DNA of 46,402 nucleotides from Xanthomonas sp. Lineage in GTDB: Bacteria; Pseudomonadota; Gammaproteobacteria; Xanthomonadales; SZUA-5. The notes beneath the pieces are model-generated. The model was given only the letters and a program-made list of their open reading frames with translations, made no database searches and was not told the origin of the DNA. This document shows positions 15,542 through 24,504 of this stretch, in pieces; within the stretch, counting starts at the first letter, position 1, and each line of letters opens with the position of its first letter. The position numbers were made by a program, and so were the translations under genes. The stretch is taken from the NCBI GenBank assembly GCA_020693165.1, contig JAIMJQ010000010.1:1-46402 (forward strand), read 5' to 3'.

Positions 15542-18313
15542 TCAGCGCGCGCCGGGGAACGGCGCCAGCTTGTCCAGCAGCGCCAGCCGGCGCGCGCCGT
15601 AGGCGGGTGCAAGCCCGCCATCGCTGCTGCTGAAGCCCTCGATCAGTTCCACCGCGCGCAGCCAGTGGCCGCGCGCGGCGATCGGTTCGGCCAGAGTGTC
15701 GCCCAGCGCCTCCTCGGCATCGATCAGGTCCTCGCGGTAGACGGCGACATCGGCATGCGCCGCTACCAGCGCATTCATCGCCTCGATCGCCTGCTGCAGT
15801 CGCGCGATCGCTGCGGCACGCTCGCCACGCCGACTCTCGATGCGTCCGAGGTGCAGCAGGGTCAGCGCGCGGTGTGACTCGTTTTCCGCGCTCTCCGCCG
15901 CAATACCCTCCTGCAACTGCAGCGCTTTCTCGTGCGCGACGCGCGCGGCATCCAGCGCGCCCAACCCTGCTTGCTGCTCGCCGCGTCGGCGATAGCCGAG
16001 CGACAAGGCCAGCACCATCTCGCCATTGCCGGGCGCGGCGTCCAGTCGTCGCTGGTTGACCGCGATCTGGCGGTCGATGATCGGTCCGGCCTCATCGAAG
16101 CGGCCCGCACGCATCAGCATCTTGGCGAGGATGCCGAGGCCCGCACCGGCGCCCTGGCGCAGCTGGTCGTTGGTCGGGTCGGCCGCCAGCAAGGACTCGA
16201 TGATGGCTACCGATTGCGCCGCCGCGGCGATGGCAGCGTCGAGCTTGCCGTCGAGGTCGAGCACCTGAGCCATCCGCGCATGCAGTCCTGCGAATTCCCG
16301 CCGCAGGGTTACGCTGCCAGGCTTGATCGCCAGCAACGCCTCGACGCGCACGATCGCATCGCTGTAGGCGCTGCTCGCCCGCGCCAATTCGCGCGCAAAG
16401 AAGGCGTCGTCACCATCGCGTTCAAGCGCCGACGCCATCCCCAATTGCAGTTCGCTGTCGTCGGGGAAGCGCTTGAGTGCATCAACCAGCAACTGCCTCG
16501 CCGCGGCATGCTGCGCCGCGCCCGCCTGCACATCCACCAAGGACGCCTGCCCGGTGTTGCCGAGCAGATCGCCGTGGAACTGCAGCGTGGCTGCGTGTTC
16601 CATCAAGGTCGCCGCGTCGCGCTCGTCGACCGGCAGCGCGACAAATGCATCCAGAGCAGCACGAAATCCGATCGCCGCCTGTTCCAGTTGACCCTGCTGA
16701 TGATCGAGCGCGGCCTGGCGCGCCGTCAGCCGCGCGTACAGCAAATCGATCCCTTGCGCCTTCGGCGCCAGTCGCCGCCATTGGTCGAGCGCGCTGCGCG
16801 CCAGCGCGTAGCTGGCCTCGGCGCCGACGATGTCGCCGAGATTTGCGCGATAGGGATTGCCCTGGATGTCGCCGATACGGAGATAACCCGATGCCAGTTC
16901 GCGCGACAGCGCCGCATCTTCCCCGGCCACGGCGCGCAACGAGTCGAGATAGCGCATGGCGTCGCGCACCATGCGTTCCTGCACCGGCAGCGAGCCCGGT
17001 AGCTGCGCAATCTGCTCCGGGTACTCGGTCAGGATGTCGTGCGCCAGCGCGCGCGCCTCGGCAAGATGGCGGCGGGCTCGCGCAGTCTCCTGGGTGGCAA
17101 CGAACAACGCGGCAGCCAGCGACAGCAGCGCGACGGCGCTCAATGCGACGCCAATCGGGTGGCGGCGCAGGAACTTCCCGGCAACATAGCGCCAACTCGG
17201 CGCTCGCGCCGAGACCGGGCGACCATCGAGGAATGCGCGAAGATCGCCTGCCAGCGCGGCGACGCTGGCATAACGCCGCGCCGGCTCCGGCTCCAGCGCC
17301 TTCATCACGATGTTGTCCAGGTCGCCGCGCAGCGCCGTCGCAGCGACGGCGTATCCGCCATCAGCCTGCGTCTGGCTGGGGCGTCTGGAGGGCAGCGCCG
17401 GATGCTGCGAACGCAAGGCCACCGACGCGCCGTCGCCGGGTCCGAAGGCATGCTGCGCGGCCAGGCTCTCGTACAACACCAAACCCAGCGCGTAGACATC
17501 GGTTGCGGTCGACACCGGTTCGCCGCGCAGTTGTTCCGGCGCCGCATAGGCCGGGGTCAGCGCAAAGCCGCCTTCGCGCGTCAGCGTTGCCGACCGCGTG
17601 TCGTCGAGCAACTTGGCGATGCCGAAGTCGAGCAGCATCGCGCGACCATCCGCATCGATCATCAGGTTGCTCGGCTTGATGTCGCGGTGCACCAGCAGCC
17701 GTTGGTGCGCGTGTTCGACCGCCGAGCAGATCGACAGGAATTTCCCGATGCGCTCGCGCAACGGCGGGCGGTCGTCGTCGAGCCACTGCGTCCAGTTGCG
17801 TCCCTGCACCCGTTCCAGCACCAGATACGGCGTGCCATCTTCCAGCGTCCCGGCGTCGAAAAGCTTGGCGATATGCGGATGGCTGAGGCGCGCCAGCGTT
17901 TCGCGTTCGATGCCGAAGCGACGCGCGACCGTCGCGCCGACGTGCGAACGCAGCAGCTTGATCGCCACTTTCTGGGTGAATTCATCCACGCGGCGGGCGG
18001 CGTACACAATGCTTGAACCGCCCTCGCCCAGGCAGGCTTCGAGCTCGAACACGCCGACGCGTTCGCCACTGCGGTCAGGCTGCGCGAACGCCTCCGCCAG
18101 TGAATTCCAGATCGCGGCCGGTAGCTGTTCCGGCAGCTTGTCCTCGCAGGCGAGCAAGGCTTCGACTTCAGCACGCAGCGCCGGATCGTCGACACACAGC
18201 GCATCGAGCAGGACCGGACGCTGCACCGCCGGTGCCTCGAGTGCGGCCGCCAGCACACCGCGGACGCGCGACCAGGTCACCGCATCCATCGGCATCCGGC
18301 CGGTGTCGTTCAT
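15542..18313 (-). CDS. Transmembrane Ser/Thr protein kinase with TPR-like C-terminal half
   Basis: The 923-residue protein has a Hanks-type kinase domain at about residues 88-350 with a glycine loop LGEGGSSIVY, the ATP-binding Lys in VAIKLL (residue 119), the catalytic loop VHRDIKPSN and the metal-binding LLDFGIAK. A membrane segment (IGVALSAVALLSLAAALFV) follows at about 385-405. The remaining 500 residues are Ala-rich paired helices like tetratricopeptide repeats, predicted to lie outside the cytoplasm. The first 80 residues resemble the leader seen in kinases of this type. ATG 18313 lies 4 bases after the stop of the ECF sigma gene, so translation is coupled; the open frame reaches further upstream but that part overlaps the sigma gene. 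Confidence 0.92.
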   Translation of the reverse strand: MNDTGRMPMDAVTWSRVRGVLAAALEAPAVQRPVLLDALCVDDPALRAEVEALLACEDKLPEQLPAAIWNSLAEAFAQPDRSGERVGVFELEACLGEGGSSIVYAARRVDEFTQKVAIKLLRSHVGATVARRFGIERETLARLSHPHIAKLFDAGTLEDGTPYLVLERVQGRNWTQWLDDDRPPLRERIGKFLSICSAVEHAHQRLLVHRDIKPSNLMIDADGRAMLLDFGIAKLLDDTRSATLTREGGFALTPAYAAPEQLRGEPVSTATDVYALGLVLYESLAAQHAFGPGDGASVALRSQHPALPSRRPSQTQADGGYAVAATALRGDLDNIVMKALEPEPARRYASVAALAGDLRAFLDGRPVSARAPSWRYVAGKFLRRHPIGVALSAVALLSLAAALFVATQETARARRHLAEARALAHDILTEYPEQIAQLPGSLPVQERMVRDAMRYLDSLRAVAGEDAALSRELASGYLRIGDIQGNPYRANLGDIVGAEASYALARSALDQWRRLAPKAQGIDLLYARLTARQAALDHQQGQLEQAAIGFRAALDAFVALPVDERDAATLMEHAATLQFHGDLLGNTGQASLVDVQAGAAQHAAARQLLVDALKRFPDDSELQLGMASALERDGDDAFFARELARASSAYSDAIVRVEALLAIKPGSVTLRREFAGLHARMAQVLDLDGKLDAAIAAAAQSVAIIESLLAADPTNDQLRQGAGAGLGILAKMLMRAGRFDEAGPIIDRQIAVNQRRLDAAPGNGEMVLALSLGYRRRGEQQAGLGALDAARVAHEKALQLQEGIAAESAENESHRALTLLHLGRIESRRGERAAAIARLQQAIEAMNALVAAHADVAVYREDLIDAEEALGDTLAEPIAARGHWLRAVELIEGFSSSDGGLAPAYGARRLALLDKLAPFPGAR

Positions 18314-18317
18314 GGGG

Positions 18318-18908
18318 TCATGTCCGCAACTCGCGCGCCAGCCACAACTTGGCGACGCTCCAGTCGCGACGCACGGTGGCGCTGGAAACGCCCAGCGCCA
18401 ACGCCACCTCGTCGATTTCCATGCCGGCGAAATACTTGAGTTCGACAATCCGCGCCTGGCGTGCGTCGAGCAGCGCCAGCGCATCCAGCGCTTCGTGCAA
18501 CCCGATCAGGTCGATACCCTCGATGGCAATCTGCTCGGCGTGCGCCAGATCCACATGTACCGCCCCGGCACCGCGCTTCTCGGCACGACGATCGCGCGCG
18601 TGATTGACCAGGATGCGCCGCATCATGGTCGCCGCCAACCCCATGAACCACGCACGGTCGCAGCCATCGACCGCTGCGACGCCGAGCAGGCGCAGGTAAG
18701 CCTCGTGCACCAGCGCGGTGGCCTGCAAGGTGTGCCCTGCCCGCTCGCGCTTCAGCTGCGCACGGGCGATCCGCTTGAGTTCGTCGTAGACCACCGGCAG
18801 CAATGCATTCAGCGCCGACTCGTCGCCGGCCCGGGCCGCGTGGAACTGTTGCGTGAAGCCGGAAGCGTCGGACACCCTGGGTGCTTGGGTCGATGAGCAA
18901 TCTCGCAT
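18318..18908 (-). CDS. ECF-type RNA polymerase sigma factor (kinase-associated group)
   Basis: The 196-residue protein matches the sigma-70 ECF subgroup that is commonly encoded beside Ser/Thr kinases. Region 2 includes LLPVVYDELKRIAR and HTLQATALVHEAYLRLL. The linker has MMRRILVNHARDRRAEKRG. Region 4 carries a helix-turn-helix, GMEIDEVALALGVSSATVRRDW. No anti-sigma factor gene is adjacent; in this group, control by phosphorylation through the neighbouring kinase is the usual proposal, and the 4-bp spacing to the kinase gene fits it. ATG 18908 is used; a GTG at 18875 would shorten the N-terminus by 11 residues and align equally well with the family. Confidence 0.9.
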   Translation of the reverse strand: MRDCSSTQAPRVSDASGFTQQFHAARAGDESALNALLPVVYDELKRIARAQLKRERAGHTLQATALVHEAYLRLLGVAAVDGCDRAWFMGLAATMMRRILVNHARDRRAEKRGAGAVHVDLAHAEQIAIEGIDLIGLHEALDALALLDARQARIVELKYFAGMEIDEVALALGVSSATVRRDWSVAKLWLARELRT

Positions 18909-18965
18909 AGTACGCGCGGGAGGCGATCATGGTGCCCCCAAGTTGCTGCGTCGACCGAGTCCGCA

Positions 18966-19043
18966 GGTCGGGCGGCGGAAGCCGCGCACCGGTTCTTCGC
19001 GGTGAAAATGCAAACTCCGGTGGCGCCGGTACTGCCCTACTCG
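18966..19043. repeat. 78-bp palindromic element flanking vapBC, copy 1
   Basis: This 78-bp segment and the one at 19938-20015 begin with the same 15 bases (GGTCGGGCGGCGGAA) and both end in GCCCTACTCG. They lie in the same orientation. Inside each, the left GGCGGAA-CCGCGC and right GGCGC-GGT-CCGCC segments form an inverted repeat. This copy lies between the 3' end of vapC and the start of the ECF sigma factor gene, in a 217-bp intergenic region. Confidence 0.75.
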
Positions 19044-19125
19044 CCCCACCCGGTTCCGAATCCTGGGTCGACCAATCGGCCACATCGAATGGCAGGCCCA
19101 CATTGATCGCCCGGTTCCGAACGCG

Positions 19126-19545
19126 TCATTGCAGCGGCACCAGGCTCACGAGATCTGGCCGCAGCGCTGCCAGTCCGCGGTCGAAACTGATCAGGCGGGC
19201 GTTTTTGGACCCGGCCAATGCTACCAGATAGGCGTCGGTCACCTGCTTGTGGCCAATCACGCCGCGCCAGTCGATATCGACATAGCTCAAGCTATCGCCC
19301 CAGAACTGGCAACCGGGCCAGGCCTTGACTGCCGCCAGAATGGCGATCGCATTGGCGATTCCCGCAACGGGATTGTCGCGCAACATCTGACGCACCAGGG
19401 CGCCTTCGGTGATCGCACAAAGCGCAAGGGTCGGCTGCTCGCGAGCGACCTTGCCCAGACTGGCAAGCCAGCGCATCGCGTCCTCGTGATGCACATGCTC
19501 GGGTATGCACAGCGCGATCAGCAGATTCGAATCCAGCAGGTACAT
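19126..19545 (-). CDS. vapC: VapC-type PIN-domain toxin
   Basis: The 139-residue protein is a PIN-domain ribonuclease, expected to cleave RNA when released from its antitoxin. The conserved acidic residues are visible: Asp in LLDSNLLIAL at the N-terminus, Glu in CAITEGALVRQ, Asp in HKQVTDAYLVALA and Asp in LISFDRGLA. The ATG at 19545 overlaps the stop codon of the upstream antitoxin gene by one base (TGATG); a GTG immediately before it is a possible alternative start. The order antitoxin-toxin and tight overlap are typical of vapBC. The pair is bracketed by two copies of a 78-bp repeat. Confidence 0.9.
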   Translation of the reverse strand: MYLLDSNLLIALCIPEHVHHEDAMRWLASLGKVAREQPTLALCAITEGALVRQMLRDNPVAGIANAIAILAAVKAWPGCQFWGDSLSYVDIDWRGVIGHKQVTDAYLVALAGSKNARLISFDRGLAALRPDLVSLVPLQ

Positions 19546-19787
19546 CACTCGTCATCCTGCATCTGCCGCACCATCTCGGTAGTGATCGGACCACCGCCCA
19601 GACGCATGGTCGGAAATCCGGTCACCGGGTGATAAACGATCTTGCCGACGGACTGTCCTTGCGGAGGCGAATTCAGTGCTCGGCGCATGAGGTCGACGAC
19701 CACCTGGCTCATGCTCACACGCTGGTTGTGCGCAAGTTGTCCGGCGATGGCGTGCAGATCGGCCGGCAGATCGATGGTTGTTCGCAT
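19545..19787 (-). CDS. vapB: Ribbon-helix-helix antitoxin (VapB-like)
   Basis: The 80-residue protein starts MRTTIDLPADLHAIAGQLA and continues with SMSQVVVDLMRRAL, a ribbon-helix-helix DNA-binding domain of the CopG type. The C-terminal half, including HPVTGFPTMRLGGGPIT, should wrap the PIN toxin. Such antitoxins repress their own operon and neutralise the toxin by direct binding. The open frame continues upstream without a stop, but the domain begins exactly at ATG 19787. The gene is immediately followed by vapC. Between it and the large YVTN-protein gene lies copy 2 of the flanking repeat. Confidence 0.9.
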   Translation of the reverse strand: MRTTIDLPADLHAIAGQLAHNQRVSMSQVVVDLMRRALNSPPQGQSVGKIVYHPVTGFPTMRLGGGPITTEMVRQMQDDE

Positions 19788-19937
19788 GGAAACCACCTTG
19801 ATGCATTGATGACAAGCGCATCTTAGTGCTGCGTTCCGTTTGCGTGCAACTCGGCCTGACCCACGCAAGGCGCAATCGGGTGGAACCCCCGCGCGCTTCA
19901 TCGCGCGGATTCCATCACTTGCCGCGGGCGCGTCGGC

Positions 19938-20015
19938 GGTCGGGCGGCGGAATCCGCGCAACGGCTCTCGACGACGGAACCACACACTACGGTGGCGCGG
20001 GTTCCGCCCTACTCG
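19938..20015. repeat. 78-bp palindromic element flanking vapBC, copy 2
   Basis: Direct copy of the element at 18966-19043. Its inverted arms are GGCGGAATCCGCGC and GGCGCGGGTTCCGCC (as GCGCGGGTTCCGCC on this strand). The last seven bases overlap the 3' end of the YVTN-protein gene, and the stop codon of that gene (TAG on the minus strand, 20009-20011) lies in the conserved CCCTACTCG terminus of the element, so the repeat supplies the stop. Together with copy 1 it encloses the vapBC pair. Confidence 0.75.
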
Positions 20016-23000
20016 GGCTCGAAGCCGTCTCCAAAGATGCTGATCAACGACGCCAGCACCTCGAAGCTGCCGTCGGCATCGTCGGTCACGCCGCTGGTTG
20101 CACTCACTTCGACGTGGTACGTCGCAGCGGAACCGGTGCCGGTGGGCGAGCTGTCGCTGGCGATCGCGGTCCACGTCACCACTCGGGTTTCGCCCACCGC
20201 CAGCGTCTGCAGTTCGACCACCGAAGGCGAGGTCAGCAGCGCCACCGGCACCGGGCCCGGGGTCGGTCCGAAGCTGAGGGCCACGACCACCCCGGTGGCC
20301 GGTTGCTGCCCTGCGTTCACCACCCGCGCACGGACGACGATCGCGCCGGGTGGGGTCTGGCTCGGGGCGCCGTTGTTGCTCAAGCCGTGCTCCGGGACGA
20401 CTACATGGGACGGCGCGGTCAGACCGGCCGCCGCGGCCTGCGCGTTCGCCGCCGTGTTGTCGAAGGTCGCCACCGCCGTGCTGACATCATCGATCTGCGC
20501 GATCACGTCGGCGTTCGAGGTGCCGGGAATGGCGAAGTTCGCAATGACATAACCCGCGAGCTGTCCGTAAAGGGCGATGCGCTCGCCGGCAAGCACGCCC
20601 GCCCGCGCCACCGTCGCGCGCTGTGCCGTCGCCAGCGGGTCGATCGGGTTTGCCGCGGTCAGCGCCAACAGTTGCAGCAACTCAGTCTCGATGGCTACTT
20701 CGAGCGCCGCATCGGCAGCAACCAGACCTTGAGCCTCTGCGATGGCGCCCGGCCGGTCGTTGATCGCCAGCCGGCCCCTGAGCGCGGCCAGCCGGCTCGA
20801 ATACTCCGAAGGCACGACACCCGAGGGCTGGGCGAATCGAAACTCCAGGTCGATCGCGGCGCCGAGGAGTGGCGGCAACGACGGGTCGAAGGCACGTCCG
20901 GCGACAACCGGCGCGTCGTGGAAGGCTGTCTCGTGAACCATGCCGTAGTCGCTGGCACCGGAGTGAGTCAGGTCGGACAAGCTCAAACTGATGATCCGGT
21001 CTCCGGCGGTAGAGAGCAAACCGGCTGCCGGGAACAGCTCGCCCGGCGGGTCGTAAATCAGCGCATAGTCCGCGACCAGCCGCCACGCCTCGCGCAACGG
21101 ATTGCCGTCCTGGGAGGCAAGCGCCTGATCGCCGTTGCGCTGCAACACCATCGCGGCGTGCTGTTGCGATGCGACGAACCCCTCGCCGACCGTACCGCCA
21201 CCTTCGAAGGCGCCAGTTCGCGCCACGGAGAGGTCGAAGTCACCCTGCGTCTGCTCCACGTAGCTCGAACTGATCACCGCCGCGCCGACATCTGCGGCAA
21301 GCACATCGACCACCGCAGCGAGTTGGGCTTCGCGGCCAGCGACGTCATTCCAGGCTTCGGCGTGAAAAGCATCGAGCACGCCCAAGCCAGTGAGCGTGGC
21401 TCCTGTCCCCACCTGATCCTGGCCCCACTCCGTCAGAAAGCTTCTGAATCCGAGAAACTCCTGCGCATATTCCACTGCCAACGCGGCAGCGGTGGCCACG
21501 CTGGCATTGGCGAGATCGGCCTCCGCCTGCGTCGCACCGCCCTGTGCAACCATCACGCCCACGCGCTGCCCGGCCAACTGGGCCAGGTCCCACTCGAACT
21601 TTGCCAACGCCAACGCTGACGCCGCCAGGTTGACCGTTAGTCGCGCGCTGGCGAAATTCAGCAGATGGGTACCGCTGTAGAGATTGGCCAATCCTTCGCT
21701 GGCCACCAGCAGGCGCCCCAGCGCATGGTCGCGGGCGGCGTGCACCGCAGCCGTCGCCAGCTGCGCCGAGCTCCAGTTCGACAGCAATGCCCGCGCGTTG
21801 GTGGTGTCGTATTTCGCCACCTGGATATCGGTGGTCTCCAGCCGGACGAACTCGCTGTCGAGGCGTGTGTGCAGGTTGATCGGCAGCACCAGCGGCGTTG
21901 CGCCCAGATTGGCAGGAACGACCGACTGATACGCCCGCTGCAGCCCGAATCCCGCGAGTCGCAGCGTGTACGGCTGCGAGAGATCGACCGCCGCGTTGAA
22001 GGAGAAATTGCCTAGTGCGTCGCTGGTCACCGCATCGATGACCTGCGTGCCCGTGAGCAAAGTGACGTTGACTCCGGCAATTCCTGCCGCCGCGGGATCG
22101 CCGAAGCGGTCGGCATCGTGAACGGTGAAGGTCGGTGGCGGAATGACCACCGGCGGCGGCGTGATGAAGGCGCCAAACGCGACCGGCGTGCTGCCAACCG
22201 CCACCGTACTCACCACCGTGTTGCTGGCGCTGGCGATGACCGACACGTTGTTGCTGCCGATGTTGGCCACGTAGACGTGACTGTCGCTCGGATTGATGGC
22301 GATACCGAGTGGACTGGTCCCCACCGCCACGCTGCCGACGACTGCGTTGCTGGCCAGATCGATGACACTCACCGCGTTGGCGGCAGTCCTTGCCACGTAG
22401 GCGCGGGTGCCGGCGGCGTTGACGGCGATGCCGGTCGGAGCCGTGCCTACGCTTATCGTGCCCAGCACGGTATCGGTGGCGGTGTCGATTACCGAAACCG
22501 AGCTACTGTTGCCATTGGTTACATAGGCGCGCGTGCCGGCGGGGTTGATCGCAATGCCAATCGGACTGGCGCCGACCGCCACCGTCGCAACCACCGCCTG
22601 GGTCGCGCTGTCGATCACCGAGACGTTGGCAGTTCCGTTGTTGACGACGTAGACCCGCGTGCCGGACGGGTTGACCACAACGCCGCGCGGGTACGACCCG
22701 ACGGCCACGGTGGCCACGAACTGGTGGGTGACGGCATCCAGCACGGTGACGTTGTTGCTTTGCTCGTTGGCCACGTAAAGACGTGTCCCAGCGGGGTTGA
22801 CCGCCATCCCATAGGGAAAGGTACCCACATTGAGAGTAGCCAACACGCTCTGATTTGCCGTATCGATCACCGAGACAGTGCCGTCGGAGAGGTTTCCCAC
22901 AAAGGCGCGAGTTCCTGCCGGGTTCACGGCGACACCGTAGGGATTGCCGCCGACGCCTACCGTCGTCACCACCGTGTTGGTCGCGGTATCGATGACCGAG

Positions 23001-23212
23001 ACGTTGTTGGTGCCCTGGTTGGTGATGTACGCATACACAGGCTGCGCGCCGCGATTCTTGACCAGATCAGCGGCGCACAAGGGATTCAGCAGCAGCAGCA
23101 ACGCAAGCGCCCAGAGCGTCGTTACGATGGGAGGCATCGGGCTGACAGACGCCAGCAATCGATGTGTCGCGAGCAACCCTTGGCCGGGATCTGATTCGGA
23201 GCAGGCGTACAT
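20009..23212 (-). CDS. Exported seven-bladed YVTN beta-propeller protein with GDGFE C-terminus
   Basis: The 1067-residue protein starts at ATG 23212, preceded by GAGGGA at good spacing; a later ATG (23137) directly before the hydrophobic signal segment lacks such a site. The signal helix TLWALALLLLLNPLCAA is followed by seven repeats of exactly 42 residues (about 60-353) with VSVIDTAT and VAVNPAGT motifs. Next is a carboxypeptidase-regulatory-like fold near 370-470, then about 450 residues of Ala-rich helical sequence that I do not recognise, then an Ig-like CARDB-type domain (IVVRARVVNAGQQPATGVVV). The protein ends IFGDGFEPE. A GDGFE-like end occurs on many exported Lysobacterales proteins, to my knowledge without an assigned function. 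Probably extracellular or periplasmic; ligand unknown. Confidence 0.85.
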   Translation of the reverse strand: MYACSESDPGQGLLATHRLLASVSPMPPIVTTLWALALLLLLNPLCAADLVKNRGAQPVYAYITNQGTNNVSVIDTATNTVVTTVGVGGNPYGVAVNPAGTRAFVGNLSDGTVSVIDTANQSVLATLNVGTFPYGMAVNPAGTRLYVANEQSNNVTVLDAVTHQFVATVAVGSYPRGVVVNPSGTRVYVVNNGTANVSVIDSATQAVVATVAVGASPIGIAINPAGTRAYVTNGNSSSVSVIDTATDTVLGTISVGTAPTGIAVNAAGTRAYVARTAANAVSVIDLASNAVVGSVAVGTSPLGIAINPSDSHVYVANIGSNNVSVIASASNTVVSTVAVGSTPVAFGAFITPPPVVIPPPTFTVHDADRFGDPAAAGIAGVNVTLLTGTQVIDAVTSDALGNFSFNAAVDLSQPYTLRLAGFGLQRAYQSVVPANLGATPLVLPINLHTRLDSEFVRLETTDIQVAKYDTTNARALLSNWSSAQLATAAVHAARDHALGRLLVASEGLANLYSGTHLLNFASARLTVNLAASALALAKFEWDLAQLAGQRVGVMVAQGGATQAEADLANASVATAAALAVEYAQEFLGFRSFLTEWGQDQVGTGATLTGLGVLDAFHAEAWNDVAGREAQLAAVVDVLAADVGAAVISSSYVEQTQGDFDLSVARTGAFEGGGTVGEGFVASQQHAAMVLQRNGDQALASQDGNPLREAWRLVADYALIYDPPGELFPAAGLLSTAGDRIISLSLSDLTHSGASDYGMVHETAFHDAPVVAGRAFDPSLPPLLGAAIDLEFRFAQPSGVVPSEYSSRLAALRGRLAINDRPGAIAEAQGLVAADAALEVAIETELLQLLALTAANPIDPLATAQRATVARAGVLAGERIALYGQLAGYVIANFAIPGTSNADVIAQIDDVSTAVATFDNTAANAQAAAAGLTAPSHVVVPEHGLSNNGAPSQTPPGAIVVRARVVNAGQQPATGVVVALSFGPTPGPVPVALLTSPSVVELQTLAVGETRVVTWTAIASDSSPTGTGSAATYHVEVSATSGVTDDADGSFEVLASLISIFGDGFEPE
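22154..23035 (-). repeat. Seven 126-bp tandem units coding the beta-propeller
   Basis: Seven consecutive in-frame units of 42 codons encode the propeller blades of the YVTN protein. Units share codon-level similarity, for example GTGTCGGTGATCGA-like blocks coding VSVID and a repeated AACCCGGC(C/G)GGCAC block coding NPAGT. All units have equal length, so slippage or recombination between them would remove or add whole blades without frameshift. Confidence 0.8.
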
Positions 23213-23466
23213 GGCGGTTCCCTCGGACAGAGTGCGGTGCGGTGACCTGCAAGACTCAAGCTGACGGTCTTGCGGGCGCGGCGTGCTGACAAGCTCAGCG
23301 GTGTCGATTACGCTCAGGGTCCCAAGCACGGTTGGGCGCCTGAAACGCTCACGTCGCGCTCGCGATTTGTCGGGGCGGCCCGGCAGCCGGCGGGCGCAAG
23401 GGCCGGCGCCAATCCGGCAGCACGCGCCAAGGCCGACCCGCCAACGCCCACACTGGAACCGACACC

Positions 23467-24504
23467 TTGCACCCACGCAACCGCCATCAGGAACGCTATG
23501 ACTTCGCGCAACTGACGCGCGCCTGGCCGTCGCTGAAGAGTTTTCTGGTGCGCACGCCGGAGGGCTCGACCAGTGTGGATTTCTCCGATCCGGCGGCGCT
23601 GCGTGCTCTCAACCGGGCGTTGCTGCAGAGCCAGTACGGCATTGCCGGCTGGCAATTCCCGGATGGCTATCTGTGCCCGCCGATCCCCGGGCGCGCCGAC
23701 TATCTGCATGGCCTCGCCGATCTGCTCGCCGAATCCAACGACGGCGTCATTCCGCGCGGGACGGCGATCCGCGCACTCGATGTCGGCACCGGCGCCAGCT
23801 GTATCTATCCGTTACTGGGGCGCGTCGAGTACGGCTGGCAGTTCGTCGGGTCGGAGATCGACGGCGCCGCGCTGGGGTCGGCCACGGCAATTGTCGCCGC
23901 AAATCCACACCTGCAAGGCGACATCGAACTGCGCCAGCAAGCCGATGCGCGATCGATGCTCAAGGGCGTGATCGGTGCCGCCGAACGCTTCGATCTGACG
24001 CTGTGCAATCCACCGTTCCACACCTCGGCGGCCGCGGCTGCGCAAGTCAGTGTCGGCAAGTGGCTGAAGCTGGATCGCGGCGGGACCGCGCGCGGTCGCC
24101 CGGAACGCAATTTCGGCGGCCAGAGCCGGGAACTCTGGTGTCGCGGCGGCGAAGTCGGTTTTGTGCGCCAGATGATCAGCGAGAGCGCCGAGTTCGCCAC
24201 GTCGGTGTTCTGGTTCACCAGCCTGATCGCCAAGGCTGCGCATCTGGCCAGCCTGAAGCAGCACCTGCGCAAGGTCGGCGCGCTCGATGTGCGTACGGTA
24301 GGGATGGCTCAAGGGCAAAAGCAGAGCCGGTTTCTCGCATGGAGTTTTCTCGCTCCCGAACAGCGCGCGGCGTGGCGGCGCGAGCGGTGGGGTTCCATCG
24401 CGAATTCACTGCAGGCAGCGCTCGCCGAAGCCTCCGCGCGAGGAATCGCCGCGAAGACAGTAGTCACACCGGTCCTGATCGGACGGATTTTCGAACGGAC
24501 CTAA
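23467..24504 (+). CDS. rlmF: 23S rRNA (adenine(1618)-N6)-methyltransferase, with foreign C-terminal tail
   Basis: RlmF methylates A1618 of 23S rRNA. The protein opens with LHPRNRHQERYDFAQL, matching the E. coli enzyme, and contains PDGYLCPPIPGRADY, the SAM-binding DVGTGASCIYPLLG, the catalytic NPPFHTS, and FGGQSRELWC and GMAQGQKQSRFLAW. No ATG or GTG fits, so TTG 23467 is used; GGAA lies 8 bases upstream. The enzyme normally ends soon after the position of RRERW (about residue 308). Here the frame runs on for 38 residues that resemble the C-terminal part of pseudouridine-5'-phosphate glycosidase (IANSLQAALAEASARGI, KTVVTPVLIGRIFERT). The tail is therefore probably a captured gene fragment, and its effect on the enzyme is unknown. 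Confidence 0.9.
   Translation: MHPRNRHQERYDFAQLTRAWPSLKSFLVRTPEGSTSVDFSDPAALRALNRALLQSQYGIAGWQFPDGYLCPPIPGRADYLHGLADLLAESNDGVIPRGTAIRALDVGTGASCIYPLLGRVEYGWQFVGSEIDGAALGSATAIVAANPHLQGDIELRQQADARSMLKGVIGAAERFDLTLCNPPFHTSAAAAAQVSVGKWLKLDRGGTARGRPERNFGGQSRELWCRGGEVGFVRQMISESAEFATSVFWFTSLIAKAAHLASLKQHLRKVGALDVRTVGMAQGQKQSRFLAWSFLAPEQRAAWRRERWGSIANSLQAALAEASARGIAAKTVVTPVLIGRIFERT

Noticed and set aside
23213-23476. N-terminal extension of the YVTN protein up to 23476
   Set aside because: The extension is Arg/Cys rich, precedes a good ribosome binding site and a signal peptide, and overlaps the start of rlmF. A TLSVIDTAE stretch resembling a blade is isolated and judged chance.
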